This document shows, in pieces, positions 50,475 to 59,783 of a stretch of DNA of 64,000 nucleotides. Position 1 is the stretch's first letter, and each line of letters opens with the position of its first letter. The notes beneath the pieces are model-generated. The model worked only from the letters and a program-made list of their open reading frames with translations. It had not been told where the DNA came from and did no database searches. The position numbers were made by a program, and so were the translations under genes. The stretch lies in the NCBI GenBank assembly GCA_963807425.1, contig CAWEBZ010000005.1:1-64000 (forward strand), read 5' to 3'. This stretch comes from VRUE01 sp963807425. Lineage in GTDB: Bacteria; Actinomycetota; Thermoleophilia; Solirubrobacterales; 70-9.

Positions 50475-52322
50475 ATGGCGCCCGGACTCGACGGCCTGCC
50501 CAGGGCCGAGCGGGACGTCGACGTCTCCGGCCCGGTGAGCGAGTTCCTCACCTCGATCTCGCCCCGCATCCTCAGCCGGCTCAGGCTCGGACTGCGCGCC
50601 TTCGAGTGGCTGCCCTTCCCCTGGCGCTTCAGCCGCCTCGACCTCGCCGCCCGCGAGGACTTCCTGCGCCGCATGGAGGGATCGCGCTTTGGCCTCTACC
50701 ACGAGCTGCTCCTGCTGGGGAAGGTGCTCACGACCCTCGGCTACGCCGTCACGCCAGTGGTCGAGCAGCGAATCGGGGTCGAGACGAGCTGCCGGCTGGC
50801 CGACGGCTCGCTCCCCGAGCCGGCTGGATCGCTCGGCGATACAGCTCCCAGCAGGGAGCTCGAGGAATGCGACGTCGTCATCGTCGGCTCTGGCGCCGGC
50901 GGCGCCGTGGCGGCGACCGTCCTGGCCGAGGCGGGCCTGGAGGTGATCGTGCTCGAGGCCGGCGAGAGCTATGACCGCGACAGCTACCCGAGCGACCCGC
51001 TCGAAGCGATCGCCTCCCTCTACCGCGACGGCGGGCTGACGATCGCCGAAGGCCGGCCGCCGATCCCCGTACCCGTGGCACGCACCGTCGGCGGCACCAC
51101 CGTGATCAACTCCGGCACCTGCTTCCGTGCTCCCGATCCGGTCCTCGAGGACTGGCGCCGGCGCTTCGGGATCGAGTGGGCGAGCGACCTCGCTCCGGAC
51201 TTCGCCGAAGCCGAGGAGTTCCTGCGCGTGACACCGCTCGACCCCGAGCGAATGGGACGCAACGGACAGCTCGCGATGGAGGGCGCGGCGGCGATCGGGG
51301 CCTCCGGGGGCCCGATCTCCCGCAACGCCGGCAGCTGCGTGCAGTGCAGCTCCTGCCCGTTCGGCTGCGAGATCGACGCCAAGCGGGGGATGCACGTCAG
51401 CTACCTGCCGCGAGCGGTCGCGGCGGGAGCGCGGATCCGCACCGGGGTCGAGGCGCGCCGGGTCTTGATCGAGGACGGCCGCGCCGCGGGCGTGCACTGC
51501 ATCTCCACCGTCCCCCCAAGCAGCAACGGGCGCCGTGCGACTTACACCGTGCGCGCCCGCCGCGCGACGATCGTCGCCGGCGGAGCCCTGGGAACGCCGG
51601 AGCTGCTGCTGCGCTCCGGCCTCGGCGGCGGCCAGGTCGGCCGCAACCTGCACATCCACCCGGCCTGCTGGGTCGGCGCCCGCTATGGCGAGGAGGTGCG
51701 CGGCTGGGACGGCGTGATGCAGAGCTATTACGTCGACGAGTGGGAGCCGCAGCGGATCCTGCTCGAGGCGACCTTCACCCCGCTTGCCTTCGGCGGCGCC
51801 TGGCTGCAGGGTGCCGGCCGCGAGCACCAGCAGGCGATGCTCGAGTTCGGCCACATCGGCTCGATCGGCGTCCATCTCTCCGACGAGTCGAGCGGCCGTG
51901 TCGGCCTCGCCGGCGACGGCTCGCTGCGTGCCTCCTACAAGCTCACCCGAGAGGACGCCGATCGCCTCACCTTCGGCATCGCCCGCGCCGCCGAGATCCA
52001 CTTCGCCGCCGGTGCGACCGAGGTCTATCCCAACATCGCCCGCGTCGGGGCACTGAAGCCCAACCGCCTCGCCGAGTTCGAAGCAACCCGCTTCAAGCCC
52101 TCCGAGCTGCGCCTCGAGGCGTTCCACCCAATGGGCACCGCCCGCATCGCAAGCGAGAACGAAGGCGTCTGCGCCTCCGATGGCTCCGTTCACGGCGTCA
52201 ACGATCTCTACGTCGCCGACGCTTCGCTCTTCCCAACTTCGGTCGGCGTCAACCCGATGATGACCGTGATCGCCTTCGCCAAGCAGGTTGCCGCCGGAGT
52301 CGCGAGGACCCCGGCGGCGTAG
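50475..52322 (+). CDS. GMC-family FAD oxidoreductase
   Basis: A 615-aa flavoenzyme of the glucose-methanol-choline family, nearest to long-chain alcohol oxidase types. Residues 1-120 form a helical N-terminal part. The FAD motif is VVIVGSGAGGAVAATVLAEA near 134-155. A cysteine cluster follows (CVQCSSCPFGCEIDAKRG), then HIHPACWVG, and the C-terminal HPMGTARI with DLYVADASLFPTSVGVNPMM. The substrate is probably an alcohol. The ATG at 50475 is the first standard start, but family-like sequence (LSAAEQRTLSAICEA) extends upstream to the TGA of the preceding gene. Confidence 0.88.
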   Translation: MAPGLDGLPRAERDVDVSGPVSEFLTSISPRILSRLRLGLRAFEWLPFPWRFSRLDLAAREDFLRRMEGSRFGLYHELLLLGKVLTTLGYAVTPVVEQRIGVETSCRLADGSLPEPAGSLGDTAPSRELEECDVVIVGSGAGGAVAATVLAEAGLEVIVLEAGESYDRDSYPSDPLEAIASLYRDGGLTIAEGRPPIPVPVARTVGGTTVINSGTCFRAPDPVLEDWRRRFGIEWASDLAPDFAEAEEFLRVTPLDPERMGRNGQLAMEGAAAIGASGGPISRNAGSCVQCSSCPFGCEIDAKRGMHVSYLPRAVAAGARIRTGVEARRVLIEDGRAAGVHCISTVPPSSNGRRATYTVRARRATIVAGGALGTPELLLRSGLGGGQVGRNLHIHPACWVGARYGEEVRGWDGVMQSYYVDEWEPQRILLEATFTPLAFGGAWLQGAGREHQQAMLEFGHIGSIGVHLSDESSGRVGLAGDGSLRASYKLTREDADRLTFGIARAAEIHFAAGATEVYPNIARVGALKPNRLAEFEATRFKPSELRLEAFHPMGTARIASENEGVCASDGSVHGVNDLYVADASLFPTSVGVNPMMTVIAFAKQVAAGVARTPAA

Positions 52323-52326
52323 ATCC

Positions 52327-52929
52327 CTAGGCCCCGGTGCCGGGTGGCGGAGGAGGCGGCGGGGTGCTCGAAGGGGGTGGCGGCGGCGAGCTGGATGGAG
52401 GGGGCGGCGGCGGATCGCCGCTCGGGCCGCCGCCGGCACCGCCGCCGAGACGGTCTGCGGTGTCGCCGAAGGTGACGCCTTCCTCTTTCATCGTGCTGTA
52501 GCCGCCGTAGGCGATTCCCCCGGCGGAGATCAGGCCGAGGAAGATGCCGAGCTTGAGGGTGGCGTCGAACGAGACCCCCGCGACCTCGCCGAAGCTCGGA
52601 GGGTCGACGATCCGGTAGAGGATCAACAGCACCGAGATCACGCCGAGGACGGTGACCACGGTGCTCATCGGCACCACCGGCTCGGCCGTGGAGTCGGCGA
52701 GCCGCAGGCCCACCATCACAAGCGCCGCAACGACCGTCGCCAGGAGGACGATTCGGATCAGGTCGAGTGCGTCCCAGGCGCTTCCACCTTCCCCGGAGAT
52801 ACTGCCGGTGAAGCCGTTCACTCCAGAGACCTCGACTCCGAACCAGTCGAAGAAGAACATGAAGACGAAGAGCAGGATCGCGGAGACGCCAGCGATCTTC
52901 TCTCCAGGGCTCAGCTTGTCCAGTTCCAT
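52327..52929 (-). CDS. Four-helix membrane protein with proline-rich tail
   Basis: A 200-aa protein: a short polar start (MELDKLSPGEKIAGVSAILL), four membrane helices, then a glycine-rich linker and a C-terminal tail of about 35 residues that is mostly proline and serine. Function unknown; the polyproline tail may be a flexible interaction segment. It follows folD by 35 bp on the same strand and converges on the GMC gene. Confidence 0.75.
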   Translation of the reverse strand: MELDKLSPGEKIAGVSAILLFVFMFFFDWFGVEVSGVNGFTGSISGEGGSAWDALDLIRIVLLATVVAALVMVGLRLADSTAEPVVPMSTVVTVLGVISVLLILYRIVDPPSFGEVAGVSFDATLKLGIFLGLISAGGIAYGGYSTMKEEGVTFGDTADRLGGGAGGGPSGDPPPPPPSSSPPPPPSSTPPPPPPPGTGA

Positions 52930-52964
52930 CTACATCCTCCGTGGGACTAGGGGTCGATTCGACA

Positions 52965-53813
52965 CTACACCCGGGCTCGGGCGGCAGCGAGGGTGTTGAC
53001 GAGCAGCATCGCGATCGTCATCGGCCCGACTCCTCCCGGCACCGGCGTGATCGCGGACGCGATCTCCACCGCGGCCTCAAAGTCGATGTCGCCGCGCAAG
53101 CCTTCCTCGGTGCGGTTGACGCCGACGTCGATCACCACCGCCCCCGGCTTGATCGCGTCTGCGCCAAGCAGATGAGGCACGCCAACCGCGGCGACGAGCA
53201 CGTCGGCGCGACGGCAGACGCCGGGCAGATCGTGGGTCCGGGAGTGACAGCTCGTCACCGTCGCGTTGGCCGCGAGCAGGAGCCGCGCGACGGGCACCCC
53301 GACCAGCTTCGAGCGACCGACCACGACCGCTTCGGCCCCTTCCAGCTCGACCTTCTCGTGGACGAGCAGCTCCATCACTCCCGCCGGCGTGCAGGAGACG
53401 AGCCCCGGCATGCCATGGGCCAGCAGGCCGGCGTTGACCGGGGTCAGCCCATCGACGTCCTTTGCGGGATCGATCGTGGCGACGATCCGGTCCGGGTCGA
53501 TGTGGTCGGGAACCGGCAGCTGGACGAGGATGCCGTCGACCTCGTCGTCGCGGTTCAGCTCGGCGACCAGCTCCAGCAGCTCGTCCTCGCTCGTCTCGCC
53601 CGCGAGGCCATGATGCACGGAGCGCATCCCCGCTTCCGCACACGCTTTGTGCTTGCCGCGAACGTAGATCTCCGAGGCAGGATCGTCGCCGACGATCACC
53701 GTCGCGAGCGAGGGAGCTCGACCGACCTCGCCGGCGTAGAGGGCGACCCCCTCGGCGACTCGCTGCCGCACCGTCGCCGCAACGGCTTTGCCGTCGATGA
53801 TCCGCGCGGCCAA
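52965..53813 (-). CDS. folD: Methylenetetrahydrofolate dehydrogenase/cyclohydrolase
   Basis: Bifunctional NADP-dependent folate enzyme, 282 aa. It has the catalytic YVRGKHKACAEAG (K in YxxxK), DGILVQLPVPDHID, the DVDGLTPVNAGLL stretch, the Rossmann VVVGRSKLVGVPVARLLL, and the C-terminal signature TPVPGGVGPMTIAMLL. It starts 3 bp after the pcrA stop. Confidence 0.97.
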   Translation of the reverse strand: MAARIIDGKAVAATVRQRVAEGVALYAGEVGRAPSLATVIVGDDPASEIYVRGKHKACAEAGMRSVHHGLAGETSEDELLELVAELNRDDEVDGILVQLPVPDHIDPDRIVATIDPAKDVDGLTPVNAGLLAHGMPGLVSCTPAGVMELLVHEKVELEGAEAVVVGRSKLVGVPVARLLLAANATVTSCHSRTHDLPGVCRRADVLVAAVGVPHLLGADAIKPGAVVIDVGVNRTEEGLRGDIDFEAAVEIASAITPVPGGVGPMTIAMLLVNTLAAARARV

Positions 53814-53816
53814 GGC

Positions 53817-56800
53817 TCAGCGCTTCCTGATCGGCGCGTAGTCGGCCATCAGCTTGCGCTCGACGCCGTCGTCGGCGAAGCGGACGACGACGATCCCCCC
53901 CGCCTCAACCCCCGTGACCACCCCGTCGCCGAAGCTGGCATGGACGACGTCATCACCGGTACGCAGCTCCAGCGCCGGACCGGGGTCAACCGGGGTCGCC
54001 GCGTCGGCGGGACCTGACTCCCAGCCGAGCCCCGCTGCGTGACCCGGGGCGCTCGAATGGCGCTCGGTCAGCTCCGCCGGCAGCTCGTCGACGAAGCGCG
54101 AGGGCAGGTTGCGCTCGGCCCGGCCGAAGAGGCGCCGCTCGCGCGTCCAGGTCATGTAGAGACGCTGGCGGGCGCGGGTGATGCCGACGTAACAGAGGCG
54201 CCGCTCCTCCTCCTCTCCCCCTTCTTCCAGCGACCGCATGTGAGGGAAGGCGCCGTCCTCGCAGCCGATGATGAAGACCGTGTCGTACTCGAGCCCCTTC
54301 GCGTTGTGGAGGGTCATCAGGGTGATCAGCGACCCTTCGTCGCGCAGCTCGTCCTGCTGGGTGTAGAGCGAGATCTGCTGCAGGTACTCCTCCAGCGGAG
54401 TCAAGTTGGCGCTCTCACCCTCGCTCTCGCGCTCGATGTCGAACTCCGCGGCGCCGGCGATCAGAGCCTCGAGGTTCTCGGCACGACCCTCAGCCTCGAC
54501 CGTGCGCTCGGCCGCCAGCGCTTCCAGGTAGCCGCTCTCGTTTAGCACCGCCTCGAGCAGCCCGGCGACAGGGCCTTCTTCCTCGGCCCGTTCGCGCAGC
54601 CCGGCCATCGTCTCGTAGAAACGGGAGACCGCCTTGATCGCGGCACCGCTCAGTCCCGGCACCTCCTCAGCCCGCTCAGCGACCTCCCAGATCGGCAGCC
54701 CGGTGGTGTTGGCGTGGGCGGCGAGCCGGCCCTGGCTGGTGTTGCCGATGCCCCGCCGGGGGGAGTTGACGATGCGGGCGAAGGAGACCTGGTCGGCCGG
54801 GTTGGCGAGCAGGCTGAGGTAGGCGACCGCGTCCTTGATCTCGGCCCGTTCGTAGAACTTGGTGCCGCCGATCACCTGGTAGGGGAGGTCGAAGCGATTG
54901 AGCGTGTCCTCGACCACCCGGCTCATCGCGTTGGTGCGATAGAAGACCGCGACGTCCTCGCGCCGTACCCCCTCCTCCTCGCCGAGGCGCTCGATCTCCC
55001 CCGCGACCCAGCGTGCCTCCTCGTGCTCGTCCGACAGCTCGGAGAGCTGAACCAGCTCGCCGCCGGAGATCTCGGTCCAGAGCTGCTTTGGCCGCCGTTC
55101 GCGATTGCGCTCGACCACCGCGTTCGCGGCGGAGAGGATCGTCTGGGTGGAGCGGTAGTTCTGCTCGAGCTTGACCACCTCGGCGTCGGGGAAGTCGCGC
55201 TCGAAGTCGAGGATGTTGCGGATGTCGGCGTGGCGGAAGCCGTAGATCGAGTTATGAGTGACGAGGCCGTTGGCGATGAAGTTGTGCGTGCCTTCCACAT
55301 TGATGTCGTAGACAGGACGCTTAAGCGAGACTTTTTCGACGGACTCGACTGCGTCATAGCCCCCGTCCTCAGTGAACATCGTCATTCCAGCGCGAACCGA
55401 CGCGGCCGGAATGCTCGGAAGGGAGTTGCCGGCGATCCGCCCGCTTTGCTTCTTGCCGAAGCGACCCAGGAAGCAGACATCGACATCGAGTGCCCTGCTG
55501 ATGTCCCCGGCGATGCGCACCGCCTCGCCCAGGTCCTTGATGACTGTCTCGTAGCGCCAAGACGCCGAGGCACTCTTCGCCTCTCGAGTCTTGAGCCCGA
55601 TGCCCTCGAGCACACGGCGATCGTGAGGATCACGACCGGCCAGGGCGATTCGATGCATCGGGGTCTCCCCTCGCCGCTCTCCACAGAGGGTGATCCGGAG
55701 AACACGACGACGCCCATCGGAGGTCGCAGCGATGTGATGCGGGTGCTGGAGGCTAAGCCCCTCGTCCTCGAGAAGGCGGAAGCCTCCCGCTTCGGTGTCC
55801 AGAGTCGAGAACACCTGGTCGATCAGCGCCTGATTGCCGATCAAGCTCTTCCCCGAAGCCGACTTGCGCCGGTAGAAAGGCAGCATCGGCAGCCCATAGC
55901 GAAGGGAGAGCGAGATCTCGGCAGCCCGTGCCTCCGCATCGCTGCCGTGGGTAGAGATCACCCAGACGGCGTCGGCGTGCTCATGCAGGCACCTCTGCCG
56001 GATCCCGACGGCCGATTGGCCGCGCTGCGTGTAGACCCCGGAGACTCCGACGCGGAACCCAATGCCCCTCTTCCACATCAGGTAAGTCAGATGCAGTTGG
56101 GGGGTGGTACCGAGGCGATAGCCGGCAAAGTGCATGTGCTCGGGGGTGCTCACGATGCTGCGCCCAGAACGAGTCTTGATCTCCACGCCGCTTTTCTCCC
56201 ATGCCTTGAAGACCCCGGTGACCGGGGACGGCCGGAAGTCGGCGCTGCCGTGACACGACATCACCATGTCGCCCTCGACAAGCTCCTCGATCGGCTTCAA
56301 CGAGCCATCCCCCATCGTTACGAGCGTTCCCTCGACGAGACACTGGTCCTCGTCGCCGACGACCATCAGGTTGCCGTGCTCCTCAGTGAGCAGCTGCAGC
56401 AGCCGGTACTGGGCGTGGTTGGTGTCCTGATACTCGTCGACGAGGACATGGCGGAAGGTGTGGCGCCAGCGCTCGCGCGCCTGCTCGGAGCCCTCCAGCG
56501 CTTTGACCGTGCGGACGAGGAGGTCATCGAAGTCCATCGCGTTGGCCTCCAGCATCCGCTTTTCGTAGAGGCGGTAGACGGCGGCCGTCACCTCCTCGAA
56601 GACGCTTCCCTGGGCCTGCTCGTAGGCGGCTGCGTCGACGAGCTGGTTCTTGGCGCCGGAGATCTGCGAGCGGATCGCCCGCGGCGGGTAGCGCTTCGGG
56701 TCGACTTCCAGCTCCGCCATCGCCCGCTTCAGCATCCGCAGCGAGTCGGACTCGTCGTAGATCGTGAAGCTGCGCGAGTAGCCGAGCCCCTCGGCATCGG

Positions 56801-57173
56801 CGCGCAGCATCCGCGCGCAGGCAGAGTGAAAGGTGGTCACCCACATAGCCCGCGCCGAGCGGCCGACCAGCGCCTCGACCCGCTCGCGCATCTCGCTCGC
56901 CGCCTTGTTGGTGAAGGTGATCGCGAGGATCTCACCCGGCCGAGCCGCACCCGTTGCGAGCAAATAGGCGATGCGGTGGGTCAGTACCCGGGTCTTGCCC
57001 GAGCCGGCCCCGGCGAGGACCAGCAACGGCCCCTCGCCGTGACGCACCGCCTCACGCTGGGGCTCGTTGAGCTCTGCCAGCAGGCGCTCGGCGCGGTCGG
57101 CGCCGGCTTCGACCGGAGCCCCTTCTATCCCGTTTTCGGCGTCGGGCACAGTCTCCGCATCGGCTTGGAGCAT
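53817..57173 (-). CDS. pcrA: UvrD/PcrA-type DNA helicase containing an intein
   Basis: Superfamily 1A 3'-5' helicase for repair and replication-fork clearance. The Walker A is AGAGSGKT at 54-61, motif II is VDEYQD near 245-250, and motif III is split by an intein: GDEDQ ends at 277 and resumes SIYGFRHADI at 642. After that come EQNYRSTQTIL (motif IV), TLHNAKGLEYDTVF (V) and YVGITRARQRLYM (VI). The C-terminal GDDVVHASFGDGVVTGVEAG is the Tudor-like domain. Without the intein it is 754 aa, normal for PcrA. It lies between cysE and folD on the same strand. Confidence 0.95.
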   Translation of the reverse strand: MLQADAETVPDAENGIEGAPVEAGADRAERLLAELNEPQREAVRHGEGPLLVLAGAGSGKTRVLTHRIAYLLATGAARPGEILAITFTNKAASEMRERVEALVGRSARAMWVTTFHSACARMLRADAEGLGYSRSFTIYDESDSLRMLKRAMAELEVDPKRYPPRAIRSQISGAKNQLVDAAAYEQAQGSVFEEVTAAVYRLYEKRMLEANAMDFDDLLVRTVKALEGSEQARERWRHTFRHVLVDEYQDTNHAQYRLLQLLTEEHGNLMVVGDEDQCLVEGTLVTMGDGSLKPIEELVEGDMVMSCHGSADFRPSPVTGVFKAWEKSGVEIKTRSGRSIVSTPEHMHFAGYRLGTTPQLHLTYLMWKRGIGFRVGVSGVYTQRGQSAVGIRQRCLHEHADAVWVISTHGSDAEARAAEISLSLRYGLPMLPFYRRKSASGKSLIGNQALIDQVFSTLDTEAGGFRLLEDEGLSLQHPHHIAATSDGRRRVLRITLCGERRGETPMHRIALAGRDPHDRRVLEGIGLKTREAKSASASWRYETVIKDLGEAVRIAGDISRALDVDVCFLGRFGKKQSGRIAGNSLPSIPAASVRAGMTMFTEDGGYDAVESVEKVSLKRPVYDINVEGTHNFIANGLVTHNSIYGFRHADIRNILDFERDFPDAEVVKLEQNYRSTQTILSAANAVVERNRERRPKQLWTEISGGELVQLSELSDEHEEARWVAGEIERLGEEEGVRREDVAVFYRTNAMSRVVEDTLNRFDLPYQVIGGTKFYERAEIKDAVAYLSLLANPADQVSFARIVNSPRRGIGNTSQGRLAAHANTTGLPIWEVAERAEEVPGLSGAAIKAVSRFYETMAGLRERAEEEGPVAGLLEAVLNESGYLEALAAERTVEAEGRAENLEALIAGAAEFDIERESEGESANLTPLEEYLQQISLYTQQDELRDEGSLITLMTLHNAKGLEYDTVFIIGCEDGAFPHMRSLEEGGEEEERRLCYVGITRARQRLYMTWTRERRLFGRAERNLPSRFVDELPAELTERHSSAPGHAAGLGWESGPADAATPVDPGPALELRTGDDVVHASFGDGVVTGVEAGGIVVVRFADDGVERKLMADYAPIRKR
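55251..56342 (-). other. Intein in PcrA helicase motif III (364 aa)
   Basis: Begins with Cys at residue 278 (CLVEGTLVTMGDGSLKPIEE, block A), has block B in STPEHMHFAGY, block F in VYDINVEGTHNFIANG and block G ending VTHN at residue 641; the next extein residue is Ser642. All residues needed for splicing (Cys1, block B Thr/His, terminal His-Asn, Ser+1) are present. A middle region of about 200 residues between blocks B and F (residues about 360-600) suggests a homing-endonuclease-sized insert, but no clear LAGLIDADG or HNH motif is visible. Confidence 0.93.
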
Positions 57174-57213
57174 TGGCTTACGAGAATAGCCACGCCCCCG
57201 GAGGGGCTCTGGC

Positions 57214-57942
57214 TCAGCCGCCGGCGGAGGAGCGGCCGGTCCGCTCGCGCAACTCCGTCGTCCCGGCCTCGGACTGCTCGCCGCCGTCGAGCTCGGCTAG
57301 GCGGCGCTCGAGATCGAGGATTCGCTGGGAAAGCGCCTTGATCGCCTCGGCGATCGGGTCGGGCAGGTGGATCCAGTCGGCGTCTGGGCCCTCGACCCGC
57401 TTGCCGTCGACCTTGACCGGGTGGCCGGGATTGCCGACCACGGTCGATCCCGGCGGCACGTCCTCGACGACGACGGTGTTGGCGCCGATCTTCGCCCCGT
57501 CGCCAACCGCGATCGGGCCGAGCAGCTTGGCGCCGGAGCCGACCGTGACGTTGTCGCCCAAAGTCGGGTGGCGCTTGCCGCGCTGGAAGCCGGTCCCGCC
57601 GAGGGTCACCCCCTGGTACAGCGTGACCCGCTCGCCGATCTCCGCCGTCTCGCCGATCACCACCCCGGACCCGTGGTCGATGAAGAACTCGCCGCCGATC
57701 CTTGCCGCGGGATGGATCTCGACCCCGGTGATCGAGCGAGTCAGGTAGGCGAGCGCCCGCGGCGCGACGGGGACCCCCGCCTCGTCCATCGCGTGCGCAA
57801 CCCGATGGGCCAGCAGCGCCTGCACCCCCGCCCAGCTCGTGAGGATCTCGAAGGTCGAGACCCCCTGCGCTGCCGGGTCGCGATCGCGCGCCGCGGAGAC
57901 GTCCGCGCGCACCTCGGAGACCACTCTCTTCCACCGGCTCAT
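57214..57942 (-). CDS. cysE: Serine O-acetyltransferase
   Basis: Acetylates serine with acetyl-CoA, first step to cysteine. The 242-aa protein has an N-terminal helical part and left-handed beta-helix hexapeptides (GVEIHPAARIGGEFFIDHGS, GVVIGETAEIGERVTLYQGV, TLGGTGFQRGKRHPTLGDNV, TVGSGAKLLGPIAVGDGAKI). The C-terminal 35 residues are charged. The ATG overlaps the cysK stop as ATGA. Confidence 0.95.
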   Translation of the reverse strand: MSRWKRVVSEVRADVSAARDRDPAAQGVSTFEILTSWAGVQALLAHRVAHAMDEAGVPVAPRALAYLTRSITGVEIHPAARIGGEFFIDHGSGVVIGETAEIGERVTLYQGVTLGGTGFQRGKRHPTLGDNVTVGSGAKLLGPIAVGDGAKIGANTVVVEDVPPGSTVVGNPGHPVKVDGKRVEGPDADWIHLPDPIAEAIKALSQRILDLERRLAELDGGEQSEAGTTELRERTGRSSAGG

Positions 57943-58862
57943 GGTGAGAAGAAGGGTAGGGACACGTAGCGCTCGCCCGAGTCGCAGACGATCGTCACTA
58001 CGCGCTTTCCCTCCAGCTCGGGCCGCGCCGCCACCTCCAGCGCCGCCCTGATGTTCGCCCCCGCCGAGATGCCGGCAAGGATTCCCTCGCGCTTGGCGGC
58101 GAGGCGGGCGGTCTCGAGAGCGTCCTCGTCGGAGACCGAGACGATCTCGTCGATCACCGAGCGGTCCAGGACCTCGGGGACGAAGCCGGCGCCGATCCCC
58201 TGGATCTTGTGGGGACCCGGAGCACCACCGGAGAGGACCGGAGAAGCCTCCGGCTCGACCGCGACGACGACGGTCTCGGGACTGCGCTCGCGCAGCATCT
58301 GCCCGACCCCGGTAATCGTGCCACCGGTGCCGACACCGGCGACGAAGGCGCCCACCTCCCCGTCGGCATCGCGCCAAATCTCCTCCGCCGTGGTGCGGCG
58401 GTGTATCTCCGGGTTGGCGGGATTGGCGAACTGCTGCGGCATGAAGCCCTTGCGCTGCTCGCAGATCTCTTCCGCCAACTCGACCGCCTCGGTCATCCCG
58501 CCCAGCGAGGGCGTCTCCCTCACTTCCGCGCCATAGGCGCGCAGCAGCTTGGAGCGCTCACGGCTCATCCCTTCCGGCAGGGTCAGGATCAACTCGTAAC
58601 CACGGGCCGCGCAGACCATCGCCAGCGCGATCCCCGTGTTGCCACTGGTCGGCTCCACGATCACCGAACCCCCCGGCTCGATCAGCCCCTCCTGCTCGGC
58701 CGCGTCGATCATCGCCACCCCGATCCGGTCCTTGACCGACCCGCCCGGGTTGAAGTACTCGAGCTTCGCGCAGACCTCGGCCGCGAGCCCCTCTCCCAGT
58801 CGTCCGAGCGCCACCATCGGCGTCTCGCCCACTGCCGCTGCGGCTGTCGGCCGGATGCTCAT
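57939..58862 (-). CDS. cysK: Cysteine synthase (O-acetylserine sulfhydrylase)
   Basis: PLP enzyme forming cysteine from O-acetylserine and sulfide, 307 aa. The PLP lysine is in NPGGSVKDRIG, the phosphate/substrate loop in PTSGNTGIALAMV, and the glycine loop in GVGTGGTITGVG. It ends SGERYVSLPFF, typical of the family. I chose the ATG at 58862; a GTG three codons earlier is possible. It is coupled to cysE, giving a two-step cysteine module. Confidence 0.95.
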   Translation of the reverse strand: MSIRPTAAAAVGETPMVALGRLGEGLAAEVCAKLEYFNPGGSVKDRIGVAMIDAAEQEGLIEPGGSVIVEPTSGNTGIALAMVCAARGYELILTLPEGMSRERSKLLRAYGAEVRETPSLGGMTEAVELAEEICEQRKGFMPQQFANPANPEIHRRTTAEEIWRDADGEVGAFVAGVGTGGTITGVGQMLRERSPETVVVAVEPEASPVLSGGAPGPHKIQGIGAGFVPEVLDRSVIDEIVSVSDEDALETARLAAKREGILAGISAGANIRAALEVAARPELEGKRVVTIVCDSGERYVSLPFFSP

Positions 58863-58881
58863 CGTCGGCACGCTCGTTCGA

Positions 58882-59739
58882 TCACAGCGCCGACCCTAGA
58901 TGACGGTCGAGCATGTAGCGCACGATTCCATCCTCGTCGTTGGACCCGACGATCTCGGTTGCGGCTTCCAGCGCGGCCGGATGGGCGTTTCCCGGCGCCA
59001 CGCAGCGGGAGGCGGCGGCGAACAGCGAGAGATCGTTGAGGTGGTCGCCGCAGGCGATCACGGCGGCGTCGGGTACATCGCAGGCAGCGAGGAGAGCCGG
59101 AACCGCGGCGCCCTTCTCGGCCTCCCGGTGCTGCACGGTGATTTCAGCCCAACCCGGCAGGTAGAAATTGGCGGCGCAGTGCACCATCGCTTCCCCCCCG
59201 ATCGCTCCACGAAGCCGATCCGCAAGCTCGGCGGCCTCTCGCTCCACAGCGAAGGTGGTGATCTGCGCCACCTCCTCCATCCCCGCAATCGCCAGCAGGT
59301 CGTCACAGGGCATCAGCCGCGGATCGCGGTACCGCTTCTTCTCGTCCACGTACCAGCGGATCGACTCGTTCGTGCGGGCGCCGAAATGGACCCGGTCGCG
59401 CTGGCCGTCCCAGGTCGAGAGGACCGGATCCACCCCTGTCGCAAGAATCGCCCCCAGTGCGGCGCAAGCGTCCTCCCCGGAGAGAACGCTGCTGGCGACG
59501 TGACGGCCGCTCTCGAGCTCGGAGACGAAGGCCCCGTTGAGCTCGATCACCGGGAGACGCAGCCGGACCCCGTCGAGCAGCGAACGCATCCCCGCCGTGC
59601 CGCGGGCACTTGCCACGGTCAGCCGAACGCCGGCGTCGAGCAGTCGGTTGAGGCCGTCCCGCGCGAACTCGCTGAGCGTCGCATCTGAGCGCAACAGCGT
59701 CCCGTCGAGGTCGCACACGTAGATCTGGGGCACGCTCAC
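58882..59739 (-). CDS. HAD-superfamily phosphatase, Cof/subfamily IIB
   Basis: A 285-aa haloacid-dehalogenase-type hydrolase. Motif I is CDLDGTLL (D10, D12), motif II the Ser in TVASARG, and motif III/IV the Lys in EAEKGAAV with GDHLNDLSLFAAA. The cap domain is IIB type. These enzymes dephosphorylate sugar phosphates or nucleotides broadly. The start is a GTG at 59739, with a second GTG two codons later. It is the first gene of the HAD-cysK-cysE-pcrA-folD run; a link to serine phosphate (serB is missing) is only speculation. Confidence 0.87.
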   Translation of the reverse strand: MSVPQIYVCDLDGTLLRSDATLSEFARDGLNRLLDAGVRLTVASARGTAGMRSLLDGVRLRLPVIELNGAFVSELESGRHVASSVLSGEDACAALGAILATGVDPVLSTWDGQRDRVHFGARTNESIRWYVDEKKRYRDPRLMPCDDLLAIAGMEEVAQITTFAVEREAAELADRLRGAIGGEAMVHCAANFYLPGWAEITVQHREAEKGAAVPALLAACDVPDAAVIACGDHLNDLSLFAAASRCVAPGNAHPAALEAATEIVGSNDEDGIVRYMLDRHLGSAL

Positions 59740-59783
59740 ACGGGCAAGCTACCGGGGCCTAGCCGTGTGATACCAACCGAGCG

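Noticed and set aside
49956..52439. An 827-codon minus-strand frame opposite the GMC oxidoreductase
   Set aside because: Composition is Arg/Ala/Gly-rich without domains, and it crosses three real genes.
54714..57341. An 875-codon open frame antisense to pcrA
   Set aside because: High-GC codon bias keeps the opposite strand open. It has no recognisable domain and runs across the intein boundary, while the pcrA frame has every helicase motif.
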